9,621 bases of DNA from Candidatus Cloacimonadota bacterium (GTDB taxonomy: Bacteria > Cloacimonadota > Cloacimonadia > JGIOTU-2), in contig JACNJG010000045.1 in NCBI GenBank assembly GCA_014382685.1, positions 1 to 9,621 on the forward strand. Reading direction: 5' to 3'. The stretch's first letter is position 1. Each line of letters opens with the position of its first letter. This document shows, piece by piece, positions 1 to 7,999 of this stretch. The notes beneath the pieces were generated by a model. The model was not told the origin of the DNA. It saw nothing but the letters and a program-made list of their open reading frames with translations, and made no database searches. The translations under genes and the position numbers were made by a program.

Positions 1-3000
1 TTGCTTCCCAGGTAGAACAATTATCTCGAGTCAAATACAGCGAAACATTCTCGATGGAGCCATAAGTTATCCAGCGGATCGTATCTGTGGTACTGTACAC
101 CAGCGTTTCCCCACCATCAGGATAGTCCATCCACAAGTAGGAATTTGCTGAGGGCTGTAGCGTGATGGTTCCCTCTATTGTATGAGGTGCAGCGCCAGTG
201 CCGTCGCCTTCGATGTACCAATCTACTTCAATTGGACCTGTCACGCTTCCATCAATAGTAATATTTATTTCATATCCATGAGCACCTGAGTTATAAATTG
301 GAGATCCATTACCAAATCCCCACGAAATTTCAGCACCACTTCCTATCTGCCCATTGTAATATAAAGATTCAATATCCATTGCACTGTTTACATAAACTCC
401 ATCAGGAAAATCCATACTTAAACCGTACACCGGCTCATTGTCCGGACTTGCGTGATATAAATAGCAGAGAATATCAATCGGTACAACATTGACATAGGAC
501 ATTGTGGTACATATAATGAAATCATTCTGAATGCTCTTCCCGCCTTTGAGATTTTCGCCACTAGAAAAATGAGACGTTTCCAGCCAGTATGTAAGTTCAG
601 AAGATGATGTATTTGTGATAGTCAAATATCCTGTTGCAGTTGTGTCTGAAGGAATATTAAATTCAAGAAATTCCGGGCTGACTTCGAGAAGTGGAATTTC
701 GGGACCTTCTTTTATGGTGAACAGGATCGCAGTTTCATTTTGAAGTGTGTGAGCAGTGGGTGCATATATATTTGAATAGGTTAGGAGCACTCCATCGGTT
801 TGGGAAAAATTTTCAATACCAACAGTGGCATAGTTCTCATCTTGATCGACATTGGAGATAGTCTGGTATTGGAAGAGAATCTCGCCATCCCCATTGGGAG
901 TAGGATAGTATTCCGGATCATATAGAATGATCTCAAAGGTTTCCTTTGCGCTCGGATCATAATAATTTTCGAATACCTGCCATTCAACGATAAATCGATG
1001 ATCACTCTCATCGAACCATGCAAATATCTGACCGTTCTGCAGATTATCCCAGAATGGAGCAATCATAGCAGCAGGTCCACAGCCGGAGGGAATCGTCCTG
1101 TTCCTGTGATAAATGATCTCCTCACCCATGGACATCCACCCGCTCGATGAGATGGATATTGTTTGGTAGAATTCACCGAAATAGGTAAAACTAAAAGGCA
1201 GATCGAGTATTTTCGTATAGCCGTCAATCGAAACATAATCGCCATACACAGGGATTCCCTGTCCGCCCATTGTTGGATTAAGCTCTACCCAATCATAAAC
1301 AGGTGCAGCGAAAAAACCGGTATCCGAGCTCTCAATTGCATAATAGCCGTAATTAGAAAAAGTAGGACTCGTTTCACTAATGATGCCGATTGGAATTGAA
1401 AATTGAATACATTGTACTAAGGAATCATTTTGAGTGATCTCCAATTCAAATTGTGCTATCTCTCCCGTAAGAACTTCATCAGGCAAAACTGAGAATAGAA
1501 CAGAATTCGAGCCGGTTCCATTTACAGGAATTGTATTATATATGCTCTCATCCTGCGTGACAACAACTTTCTCATTAGTGCATACAAGAGTTGCATTAAA
1601 AATATTAGTGCTTACCGAGCCGGTATTTGTGAGCTCAATCACAACATTGTTTTCCTGATTCTGTATAAGACAGGTGTCTGCATTTTGGACTAGAAAATCC
1701 AAAAGAACAAGCTCTGCACTCAATATCTCTACAGAAATCATAAGAGACTGATCTCCGAGATTCGATGCTATCTGCACATCTAAACTCGCTGTTTTTCCGT
1801 TTTGCCAGACTTCATTTATCTCAAGATATAGATTTTCACAGGTGTGACTTGTGTTTGATGGAATGGATGGGATTGAAATACTGTCTGTAATAACAGATAT
1901 TACTCCATTTTCTGATGAAAGGTATATCACAATATTATCAGCTGCGATAGATGCAGGATTATAGAAGGTGAGTTCATATTCAATAATATTTCCAGAGACC
2001 GGATCATCAATAAAGGTGACATCTGTCAGTTCTAATTGATCGGAAGAATCAACATTCAAATCGTTTATTTCCGTCAGATAGCCATATTTTGAAGCTGTAA
2101 TTTGATAAGAGCCAACTGAAAAATCAGCAAAGAGTGTGACGTTTCCATTCGCATCGGTAAGCCCTTTTGTAACGAGTGTGTCACCTCTTGTGAGAGAAAC
2201 CATGAAATCGGATTTGTCATCTTCAACATCAACTTCTGCTTCTATATAATTCTGTTGCTCTGAAATAGTGCTTTCTGTGATCAAAGTTATATTTTGGGGA
2301 TCATCAGTCCAGACCTGCAATCCGGGGTCTCCAAGTAGATTATACACATAAAAGTAGAACTGGTCTGAATTGTAAGCATTTCCCCATGCGTGGTTATGCG
2401 GGAAGTTCATATACAATTCCATTTTCCCGCGCAAAAGCATCTCTCCGCACCGATAGAGTCCTTCCTGCGTGATGCCCTGATAAATGCCCATATCATTGCA
2501 ATTATTCCACTGGGTTTTTGTATCCCATTCACTTGGACCGATAAAACCTATCGAACCTTTCGGATTGCTTGGTGAACCTTCCTTCATCCATATTTCACCA
2601 AAGCATTGATCTGCATCGGAATATGCAAAATCACCTCCGCCACAGGTCATACTGGTGAGCATGGGAAGCATGAAACCATTATTCAATGATGGGATATCCC
2701 AACTGTTTAAAAGGTGGTATCCATAAGAATTGCTCCAGTATTCAGGACTGCCAAAACCGCGGAAATTTATCAAAGAATATCCCCCATCGATCATATCAAT
2801 AAGCTGAGGAATACCAACATTCATGGGATAGGTAAAAGTATCAACCTGATCGAAACCAAAATCATAGAGCTTGTTGAGAATATTTAACTTGGTAATGAAA
2901 TGTGTATACATACCATACTCAGGATCAATACATGAGATCATCAGCGCTTCATCATACCAGTCGCCGGGAATAAGCATGCTTTCATAATTGATTATTTTGC

Positions 3001-4009
3001 TGATTATGGTGGTGAGATCCATCAAACTCTGAATGGAAATTCGTCCTATAAAAATATCAGGGAAATAGTCAGTACCATCCAATAATGTGTAGGTATGATC
3101 TGTCACATCATAGGGTGTGAGAGAGCCCTGCACATAAAAAGATGGAAGGATATAATTTCCTGTAACATCTCCAACTAGTATAACAAATTCAGGAGGTGCA
3201 TCCCACGAGAGATAAGCATTTTGTATATAGTTTTTGATGTCATAATTATCTGGTGATGCACCGATTTCAGATAGAGGTGTAAGCGTAACTTCATGTCCGA
3301 GTTTTCTCTTCCACTGCACAAGTGATTGCAGCGTACTCACACAGTCGTCAGGAGTTATAATGAGATAACTGCCATTATCATTAATGCCGGACTTTTGTGC
3401 TCCATACACATGCTCAGAAACGATCTTAGAAAACGATGATGAAGGTCTGCTTTTTGTATCTTTAAGAGGATTGTCAGAGATCGAAGCATCCAATGAAAAT
3501 TTTGCATCAACATTTTTCAAAATTCTTATCATATTTTTTGCTGGATTGTACTGAACAGGTGCAAGAGAAATCTGGCAGAATCTGTATCCGCGCATAATGA
3601 CCGGTGAACCAATCTTTACAACTTCTTTGGGATACCATTCATCTCTTTTGTAGAAATCCATATCCTTCTCAACATCATCTTCCCAACCACAATGTAGAAC
3701 AGCCATATCCACTGCTTTTTCATCATAATCGTATTTGATATTTTCAAGAATATAATTGCCTTTTGGTGAAAGTGATATCAATTGGGAATAGAGCGGCAAC
3801 AATGCTTTTCCCGGATCTGCTGTTGAAGAATAGTCCGAAATCGTGATACTGCAAAATTGAAGAACTCTCCTCTTCTCATTACTTATTTCGCAGTTATCAA
3901 AATTACCTTGTATTAAAAGGGTATTGCTTTCTCGCACCGTATTCAAGGCAAAGTTATAGAGAGGAACAAAAAGAAAAATAATTACAGCTATATAAAAACT
4001 CTTTTTCAT
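1..4009 (-). CDS. Gingipain-like (peptidase family C25) multidomain secreted protein, 3' end outside window
   Basis: The frame is open from ATG at 4009 to the window edge (1336 codons, no stop), so the C-terminus is missing. Residues 1-21 form a signal peptide (MKKSFYIAVIIFLF, hydrophobic core), so the protein is exported. Residues about 110-165 resemble a C25 propeptide region. Residues about 213-570 are the C25 domain: SYLIITPDD, VILVGDV, DYFPDIFIGR, the cysteine motif TSMTCGGGDF (Cys456) and the closing LLGDPGLQVW. Where gingipains have the catalytic His (GHG), this protein has NFRGFG with Phe419, so proteolytic activity is uncertain. Downstream lie a carboxypeptidase-regulatory-like beta domain (about 585-650), CARDB-like repeats (about 655-810), a beta domain with PFSFTYFGEFYQTISISS (about 885-1092), a BACON/ASH-like domain (about 1104-1145) and, at the edge, a Kre9-like segment (PDGGETLVYSTTDTIRW). 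Such proteins often end in a type IX secretion or FlgD-like sorting domain, which cannot be seen here. The ribosome binding site is weak (TAGG). It is transcribed away from proS. Family call is firm; activity and substrate are unknown. Confidence 0.9.
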   Translation of the reverse strand, partial: MKKSFYIAVIIFLFVPLYNFALNTVRESNTLLIQGNFDNCEISNEKRRVLQFCSITISDYSSTADPGKALLPLYSQLISLSPKGNYILENIKYDYDEKAVDMAVLHCGWEDDVEKDMDFYKRDEWYPKEVVKIGSPVIMRGYRFCQISLAPVQYNPAKNMIRILKNVDAKFSLDASISDNPLKDTKSRPSSSFSKIVSEHVYGAQKSGINDNGSYLIITPDDCVSTLQSLVQWKRKLGHEVTLTPLSEIGASPDNYDIKNYIQNAYLSWDAPPEFVILVGDVTGNYILPSFYVQGSLTPYDVTDHTYTLLDGTDYFPDIFIGRISIQSLMDLTTIISKIINYESMLIPGDWYDEALMISCIDPEYGMYTHFITKLNILNKLYDFGFDQVDTFTYPMNVGIPQLIDMIDGGYSLINFRGFGSPEYWSNSYGYHLLNSWDIPSLNNGFMLPMLTSMTCGGGDFAYSDADQCFGEIWMKEGSPSNPKGSIGFIGPSEWDTKTQWNNCNDMGIYQGITQEGLYRCGEMLLRGKMELYMNFPHNHAWGNAYNSDQFYFYVYNLLGDPGLQVWTDDPQNITLITESTISEQQNYIEAEVDVEDDKSDFMVSLTRGDTLVTKGLTDANGNVTLFADFSVGSYQITASKYGYLTEINDLNVDSSDQLELTDVTFIDDPVSGNIIEYELTFYNPASIAADNIVIYLSSENGVISVITDSISIPSIPSNTSHTCENLYLEINEVWQNGKTASLDVQIASNLGDQSLMISVEILSAELVLLDFLVQNADTCLIQNQENNVVIELTNTGSVSTNIFNATLVCTNEKVVVTQDESIYNTIPVNGTGSNSVLFSVLPDEVLTGEIAQFELEITQNDSLVQCIQFSIPIGIISETSPTFSNYGYYAIESSDTGFFAAPVYDWVELNPTMGGQGIPVYGDYVSIDGYTKILDLPFSFTYFGEFYQTISISSSGWMSMGEEIIYHRNRTIPSGCGPAAMIAPFWDNLQNGQIFAWFDESDHRFIVEWQVFENYYDPSAKETFEIILYDPEYYPTPNGDGEILFQYQTISNVDQDENYATVGIENFSQTDGVLLTYSNIYAPTAHTLQNETAILFTIKEGPEIPLLEVSPEFLEFNIPSDTTATGYLTITNTSSSELTYWLETSHFSSGENLKGGKSIQNDFIICTTMSYVNVVPIDILCYLYHASPDNEPVYGLSMDFPDGVYVNSAMDIESLYYNGQIGSGAEISWGFGNGSPIYNSGAHGYEINITIDGSVTGPIEVDWYIEGDGTGAAPHTIEGTITLQPSANSYLWMDYPDGGETLVYSTTDTIRWITYGSIENVSLYLTRDNCSTWEA

Positions 4010-4054
4010 GTAACCTACTTTTGGACAAAAAAAATTGAATCTTCGGGAATTAAA

Positions 4055-4060
4055 TGTCAA
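4055..4060 (-). promoter_or_regulatory. Possible -35 box (TTGACA) for the C25-type gene
   Basis: A perfect TTGACA lies on the minus strand 45 bases upstream of the start codon. No good -10 is found at the normal 16-18 base distance; CAATTT is the best candidate at 17 bases and is weak. Treat this as a suggestion only. Confidence 0.25.
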
Positions 4061-4064
4061 GTTT

Positions 4065-4092
4065 TTGAATGAATGGAATGCTCTCTTATACT
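4065..4092 (+). promoter_or_regulatory. Candidate sigma-70-type promoter for proS-maf
   Basis: TTGAAT (4065-4070) and TATACT (4087-4092) are separated by 16 bases. Transcription would begin near position 4099 and leave a leader of about 50 bases before proS. A TTGACA at 4097-4102 has only TTTAAT 20 bases away, so it is the weaker candidate. The leader is too short for a T-box, and none is visible. Confidence 0.35.
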
Positions 4093-4141
4093 TTTCTTGA
4101 CACTCGCACACCACAAAAAAAGTTTAATACAAATTCATTCC

Positions 4142-4146
4142 GGAGG
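4142..4146 (+). promoter_or_regulatory. Ribosome binding site of proS
   Basis: GGAGG lies five bases before the ATG at 4152. It is the strongest Shine-Dalgarno match in the window and fixes the proS start. The protein N-terminus (MRFSRAFIPTLKE) also fits the family. Confidence 0.75.
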
Positions 4147-4151
4147 CATTA

Positions 4152-5882
4152 ATGCGATTTTCTCGTGCTTTTATTCCTACTCTTAAGGAGAAACCTGCAG
4201 AAGCAGAGATTCCCAGCCATACCTTGATGATACGTTCGGGAATGCTGCGTAAACTTGGTTCGGGCATTTATTCATATCTGCCATTGGCAAAGAAAGTTAT
4301 AAATTATATTGAAACTATCGTCCGAGAAGAACTCAATGCAATCGGCTGTCAGGAAATCCTTATGCCTGTGCTTCATCCACGAGAATTGTGGGAGATGTCC
4401 GGCAGATGGGCTGTGTATGGACCAGAACTCATGCGTCTGACAGACCGTCATGATAGAGAATTTGCTCTGGGACCTACTCACGAAGAAGTCATCACACTTA
4501 TTGCAAAGTATGATATAAAGTCTTATAAAAAACTTCCGATAAATTTGTATCAGATACAGACGAAATTCCGCGATGAGATACGTCCCCGTTTTGGTGTAAT
4601 GCGTTCTCGCGAGTTCATAATGAAAGATGCTTATAGTTTTCATAAAGATAAGGAAGGGCTTAAAAAAACCTATGAGGATATGTACAATGCATATTCACGC
4701 ATTTTTGCGCGATGTGGTTTGAAGAGTGTTGCCGTAGAGGCAGATGTTGGTGCTATCGGCGGTTCCTCATCCCATGAATTCATGGTGCTTGCAGAAACTG
4801 GTGAGTCTGAAGTGTTGCACTGCGAATGCGGATATGCCTCAACCGCGGAAAATGCCAAAATTGCTCCTCTGGACTGCAATGAGAATGAAGAAATGAAGCA
4901 ACTCGAAAAAGTGCATACTCCTGACAGAAAATCTGTCGAAGAAGTGAGCGCTTTCCTTGGTGTGCTTCCAAAAAAACTTATCAAAACGATCGTATATAAA
5001 GCCGATAATAATTTTGTCGCCATTCTCATTCGCGGCGACAGAGAAATAAATCACGTTAAAGTGTCAAATTTCCTGCAATGTGTGAATCTCGAATTTGCAA
5101 CTGAAATTGAGATTGAGGAGTTTGCTAACTCGGTCGCCGGTTTTGTCGGTCCTGTCGGGAAGAAGAACATAAAACTTTATGCAGACATCAATCTGAAATG
5201 TATGAGAAATATGGTCACCGGTGCGGATCAGAAGGATTATCATTATAAAAATGTAAATCTGGAACGTGATGCACATATCGATGCATGGCAGGATTTCATT
5301 CAGGGAGAGAGTGGCGACAAATGTCCAAAATGTAGCAAAGCAATGTCTTCATTTAGAGGTATCGAAGTAGGACAGATATTCCAGCTTGGCGACAAATACA
5401 GCATAGCTATGGAAGCTACATACGATGCAGAAGATGGTAGTGCAATTCCCTATCAAATGGGCTGCTATGGCATTGGCATTACGCGAACGATGGCTGCTTC
5501 GATCGAACAATTCCATGATAAGGACGGAATCATCTGGCCTATCTCAATTTCTCCTTATGATGTAGAACTGATCAATCTATCACCTTCAGATGAAGATATT
5601 ACAGAATTTTGCGATAATGTGTATGAACTTCTGCAAGATGAGTTCATTGATGTACTCTACGATGACAGGGATGAGAAAGCCGGATTCAAATTCAAAGATG
5701 CAGACCTTATTGGAATCCCGATTCATATAATTGTCGGCAAGAGGAATTTCGAACAGGAAATGGTCGAGATAAAGATCCGTAAAACAGGCGAAAAAATAAC
5801 CTGTGCATTTGATGATATTCTTAATAAGATTTCTTCCTTGATAGACACATTATACGATGAAATAAATAAAAATGTTACATAA
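4152..5882 (+). CDS. proS: Prolyl-tRNA synthetase, bacterial type with editing insertion
   Basis: This cytoplasmic class II enzyme joins proline to tRNA-Pro using ATP. At 576 residues it matches the usual bacterial length of about 570. Visible in order: motif 1 (about residues 44-80, ending in MPVLHP), GPTHEEV (107-113), motif 2 (residues 140-155, RDEIRPRFG then REF), the inserted YbaK-like editing domain (about 225-400), GIEVGQIFQLGDKYS (403-417), motif 3 (GCYGIGITR, 437-445) and the anticodon-binding domain (about 465-570). In the editing domain, Lys278 and His364 appear to match the E. coli residues at the mischarged-alanine site, by memory alignment. Cysteine pairs CEC (224/226) and CPKC (391/394) flank the insertion and could bind zinc. 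The common GHIF is GQIF here. The last 11 bases overlap maf, so the two are probably one operon. A good ribosome binding site supports the start. Confidence 0.97.
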   Translation: MRFSRAFIPTLKEKPAEAEIPSHTLMIRSGMLRKLGSGIYSYLPLAKKVINYIETIVREELNAIGCQEILMPVLHPRELWEMSGRWAVYGPELMRLTDRHDREFALGPTHEEVITLIAKYDIKSYKKLPINLYQIQTKFRDEIRPRFGVMRSREFIMKDAYSFHKDKEGLKKTYEDMYNAYSRIFARCGLKSVAVEADVGAIGGSSSHEFMVLAETGESEVLHCECGYASTAENAKIAPLDCNENEEMKQLEKVHTPDRKSVEEVSAFLGVLPKKLIKTIVYKADNNFVAILIRGDREINHVKVSNFLQCVNLEFATEIEIEEFANSVAGFVGPVGKKNIKLYADINLKCMRNMVTGADQKDYHYKNVNLERDAHIDAWQDFIQGESGDKCPKCSKAMSSFRGIEVGQIFQLGDKYSIAMEATYDAEDGSAIPYQMGCYGIGITRTMAASIEQFHDKDGIIWPISISPYDVELINLSPSDEDITEFCDNVYELLQDEFIDVLYDDRDEKAGFKFKDADLIGIPIHIIVGKRNFEQEMVEIKIRKTGEKITCAFDDILNKISSLIDTLYDEINKNVT

Positions 5883-6453
5883 TTTACTGAAGAACGAGAA
5901 TATTATTCTTGCATCGCGCTCTCCACGGAGGGCGTTTTTGCTAAAGCAGATCGGCTTGCAGTTCGAGCAAATCCCATCTCATATAAAAGAAAATTTCAAT
6001 GGAATGCAGCCGGAAGAATTTGTACTCCATTACTCGAAAAAGAAAGCTGAAGAAATACAAAAATCGCATACAGATGCACTAATTATAGGTGCTGACACGA
6101 TCGTTGTATTGAACAATGAGATCATTGGCAAACCTCAGAATGATGAGGACGCATTTCAAATCTTAAAAAAGCTCTCAGGCAAATACCACGAAGTATTAAC
6201 CGGCGTTTCCATTCTTTTTCATGACTCGCAGCTTTCTGACATTGCAAAGACAAAAGTATATTTTAAAGATTTATCAAACAGTGATATTAGAGAATACGTC
6301 TCGACCGGCGAACCTATGGATAAAGCCGGCGCTTATGGCATTCAGGGATATGGAAGCCAATTCATAGATAAAATTGAAGGATGTTATTTTAATGTGATGG
6401 GATTCCCTATTCCCCTATTTTATGAGATGTGTAAAAAATTCAAATCTGAATAA
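5872..6453 (+). CDS. maf: Maf-family nucleoside triphosphate pyrophosphatase (dTTP/UTP type)
   Basis: Maf proteins hydrolyse non-canonical or modified nucleoside triphosphates to the monophosphate and pyrophosphate. The 193-residue protein has the full family pattern: the ILASRSPRR phosphate-binding start (residues 12-20), GADTIV with Asp75 as probable catalytic base, IGKP (85-88) and GEPMDKAGAYGIQG (146-159). The DKAGAYGIQG form is typical of the YhdE-like dTTPase/UTPase group and not of the YceF-like m7GTP group; this assignment follows known family divisions and was not tested. The ATG overlaps the end of proS by 11 bases and has no clear Shine-Dalgarno sequence, so translation is likely coupled to proS. 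The start is sensible because the conserved motif begins only 11 residues later and there is no other Met before it. Confidence 0.95.
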   Translation: MLHNLLKNENIILASRSPRRAFLLKQIGLQFEQIPSHIKENFNGMQPEEFVLHYSKKKAEEIQKSHTDALIIGADTIVVLNNEIIGKPQNDEDAFQILKKLSGKYHEVLTGVSILFHDSQLSDIAKTKVYFKDLSNSDIREYVSTGEPMDKAGAYGIQGYGSQFIDKIEGCYFNVMGFPIPLFYEMCKKFKSE

Positions 6454-6462
6454 AATATAACC

Positions 6463-6483
6463 AACCACAGAGTACACAGAGAA
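6463..6483 (-). repeat. CTCTGTG-type dispersed repeat, copy 1 (inverted)
   Basis: AACCACAGAGTACACAGAG begins ten bases after the maf stop. Its reverse complement matches the copy at 6800-6820 at 19 of 21 positions. The CACAGAG core occurs twice within it, spaced eight bases apart. It resembles CACAGAG/CTCTGTG intergenic repeats that I recall from several environmental bacterial lineages; their role is unknown to me. Confidence 0.6.
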
Positions 6484-6592
6484 AAAACAATAACTATTTA
6501 TTAGCAGGAGAGAAAATTTGGATTTGTTATAATAATTCTATCTTTGTGTTGGTCAAAACCGATATTAATTTCTAAATCCTAATTTCCAATTT

Positions 6593-6638
6593 ACCCTGTG
6601 GAATCCCGATAAAATCGGGACTTCGTATTCCACAGGGT
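6593..6638. repeat. Two-tier palindrome (long hairpin), possible bidirectional terminator
   Basis: The outer arms ACCCTGTGGAAT (6593-6604) and ATTCCACAGGGT (6627-6638) are perfectly complementary over 12 bases. Inside them, TCCCGAT (6604-6610) and ATCGGGA (6614-6620) form a second perfect seven-base stem around AAA, leaving CTTCGT unpaired on one side. No T-run follows on either strand, so this is not a standard intrinsic terminator. Its place between converging genes would still suit transcription blocking or RNA 3'-end protection. The layered design looks like a REP-type mobile palindrome. Confidence 0.65.
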
Positions 6639-6790
6639 GAACAAATAAAATCCCAAAACTCAAATGTCAAAACAATCTCTTTAGATTTAATCAAAATTTA
6701 ATAATTGAATAAATTCGACAGCTTATGAAAAAGAAATACTAATTAATTTTATTTTTTTTAGTTTTTAATTATTATTTGTTCTTTACCTCC

Positions 6791-6820
6791 CTCTGTGTAT
6801 TCTCTGTGTTCTCTGTGGTA
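6791..6820 (+). repeat. CTCTGTG-type dispersed repeat, copy 2
   Basis: The core CTCTGTG occurs three times at ten-base steps (from 6791, 6802 and 6811, within one base), the last running into CTCTGTGGTA. It is the inverted partner of copy 1, and the two bracket a 358-base block. A third, interrupted copy lies near 8000. The ten-base spacing places each core on the same face of the DNA helix. Confidence 0.6.
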
Positions 6821-6858
6821 AACAAATTATTGAAAAATTTGAAGGAGATGTACCATTG

Positions 6859-7869
6859 CTAATTTAACAGCATTTTCCTTTCGAATCCGTTAGTTCGTTT
6901 TTTTGCTAAAATTTCTTTCACTTCACCATCAGGAAATTGTATAAGAACAACTGCTTCATCATTCACTTTGGAGAGATAACGCACAAGAATTTCTGCTGCT
7001 AATTTCAATATTTCTTTCGAAACAATTTCATCTCGCGATTGCACAATCCCAATCGGTCCGGGTATATCTCTGGCTTTTAACACTATATTACCTTGCTTTG
7101 CACTATTCTCAATAAGTTTTTCCATATACTCATTATCATTCTGATTTCGCCCGATAATGAGTTTTGTTGAATCATCCAATCGAAAATGCCTACCTACATT
7201 CAGAAAAGTTATAAATCCATTTGCAAACATATCATGCTGTTTGAGATCCGTGAGTCGTTTAGAATAACCCGGATCGGTAAGAAGGCATCCGCCTGCCGGT
7301 GTGGGATATTCAATAATGCCAAATTTCTCTGCCAATTCTATCTGTGGAGTTCGACTCCTTCCTCGCAGTTCAAGCAGTAATTCTTTATCAACCCATCCTT
7401 CTCGAATCGGCTTGGTGTCCTGCAGCAGTTTTTGAGAAAGCGGTCGTACAATCAGGTCTTTATACCCGCTTAATTTTGCCACAGCATTCATTCCATTAAG
7501 CTGTTGTGACATTGGACGCTGACCAAGCACTTCACCCGAAATAAGAAAATCAGCACTGAACTTTTCCATCATATCTCCCAACTTACTGAACATGAAAGCA
7601 TGACAGTCTATACAGGGATTGAAATTCTTTCCGTAACCATATTTGGGATTCTGTATCATCTCAAGATAGTCCTGTTCCAGAGGAATGACATTCACGTACA
7701 GATTATATTGTTTTGCAGATTGTATCGCTTTTTTACAGGAAAAAAATGGAGACTCAAAGCACACGGGAATAACTTTTATTCCTTGATCCTGAATGACTTT
7801 AACTGCGAGAAGACTATCAAGTCCGCCAGAAAAAAGTGCTAATGCGATGTGTATTTTCTTTTGTACCAT
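6859..7869 (-). CDS. PP-loop MnmA/ThiI-like predicted RNA thiolation protein with NFACT-R-like C-terminus
   Basis: The protein begins with an adenylating PP-loop, SGGLDS (residues 14-19), as in tRNA thiouridine synthases MnmA and ThiI. Those enzymes activate a uridine with ATP and then add sulfur from a cysteine persulfide. Candidate sulfur or metal ligands are Cys86 and Cys89 (NPCIDCH) and Cys195 (GGCLLTDP). GEVLGQRPMSQ (112-122) is another conserved-looking loop. From about residue 220, VGRHFRL, KLIIGRN and a later IPGP resemble the NFACT-R/DUF814 RNA-binding module, which suggests an RNA substrate. This C-terminus differs from canonical MnmA, and no THUMP domain is present, unlike canonical ThiI. 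I chose ATG at 7869 (336 residues); an in-frame TTG at 7875 would add two residues. Neither has a clear ribosome binding site. The gene stands alone, convergent with maf and divergent from the NYN gene. The exact modified base is not determined. Confidence 0.82.
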   Translation of the reverse strand: MVQKKIHIALALFSGGLDSLLAVKVIQDQGIKVIPVCFESPFFSCKKAIQSAKQYNLYVNVIPLEQDYLEMIQNPKYGYGKNFNPCIDCHAFMFSKLGDMMEKFSADFLISGEVLGQRPMSQQLNGMNAVAKLSGYKDLIVRPLSQKLLQDTKPIREGWVDKELLLELRGRSRTPQIELAEKFGIIEYPTPAGGCLLTDPGYSKRLTDLKQHDMFANGFITFLNVGRHFRLDDSTKLIIGRNQNDNEYMEKLIENSAKQGNIVLKARDIPGPIGIVQSRDEIVSKEILKLAAEILVRYLSKVNDEAVVLIQFPDGEVKEILAKKRTNGFERKMLLN

Positions 7870-7999
7870 ATTCAATTTAAGATAATAAACTTACACACCT
7901 CAGAATGATTTTCAGTGTCAATTTTCACAGCTTGGCATTTATTCAAATATTTAAAGAAATTATTTCATCCCAATTTTTTTTATATATTATTTTTTATCT

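Larger units (their letters stand above)
6454..6858. other. Convergent intergenic region rich in repeats, no gene seen
   Basis: These 405 bases between the 3' ends of maf and the PP-loop gene are very AT-rich and contain no credible reading frame. They hold an inverted pair of CTCTGTG-type repeats near the two ends, a two-tier palindrome in the middle, and degenerate AT-rich stretches such as TTTCTAAATCCTAATTTCC. A possible decayed fragment of the CTCTGTG family (TCTTTGTGTTGGT) begins at 6541. No classic hairpin-plus-T-run terminator is visible; the central palindrome is the only strong structure available to end transcription from either side. Confidence 0.8.

Noticed and set aside
781..1245. 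Minus-strand open frames of 93 and 60 codons
   Set aside because: They are out of frame with, and lie wholly inside, the continuous C25 coding frame; the protein sequences lack recognisable features.
4010..4151. T-box or riboswitch leader upstream of proS
   Set aside because: The leader is about 50 bases from the likely promoter, with no T-box motif and no strong stem.
4272..5276. Several minus-strand open frames opposite proS
   Set aside because: They are antisense shadows of a firmly identified prolyl-tRNA synthetase gene.
6791..6820. Short tandem-like CTCTGTG units considered as a CRISPR array
   Set aside because: Units are only seven to ten bases with no unique spacers; no cas genes are present.
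7186..7842. Plus-strand open frames of 64 and 80 codons opposite the PP-loop gene
   Set aside because: They are antisense to a conserved gene with intact motifs and show no independent coding signs.
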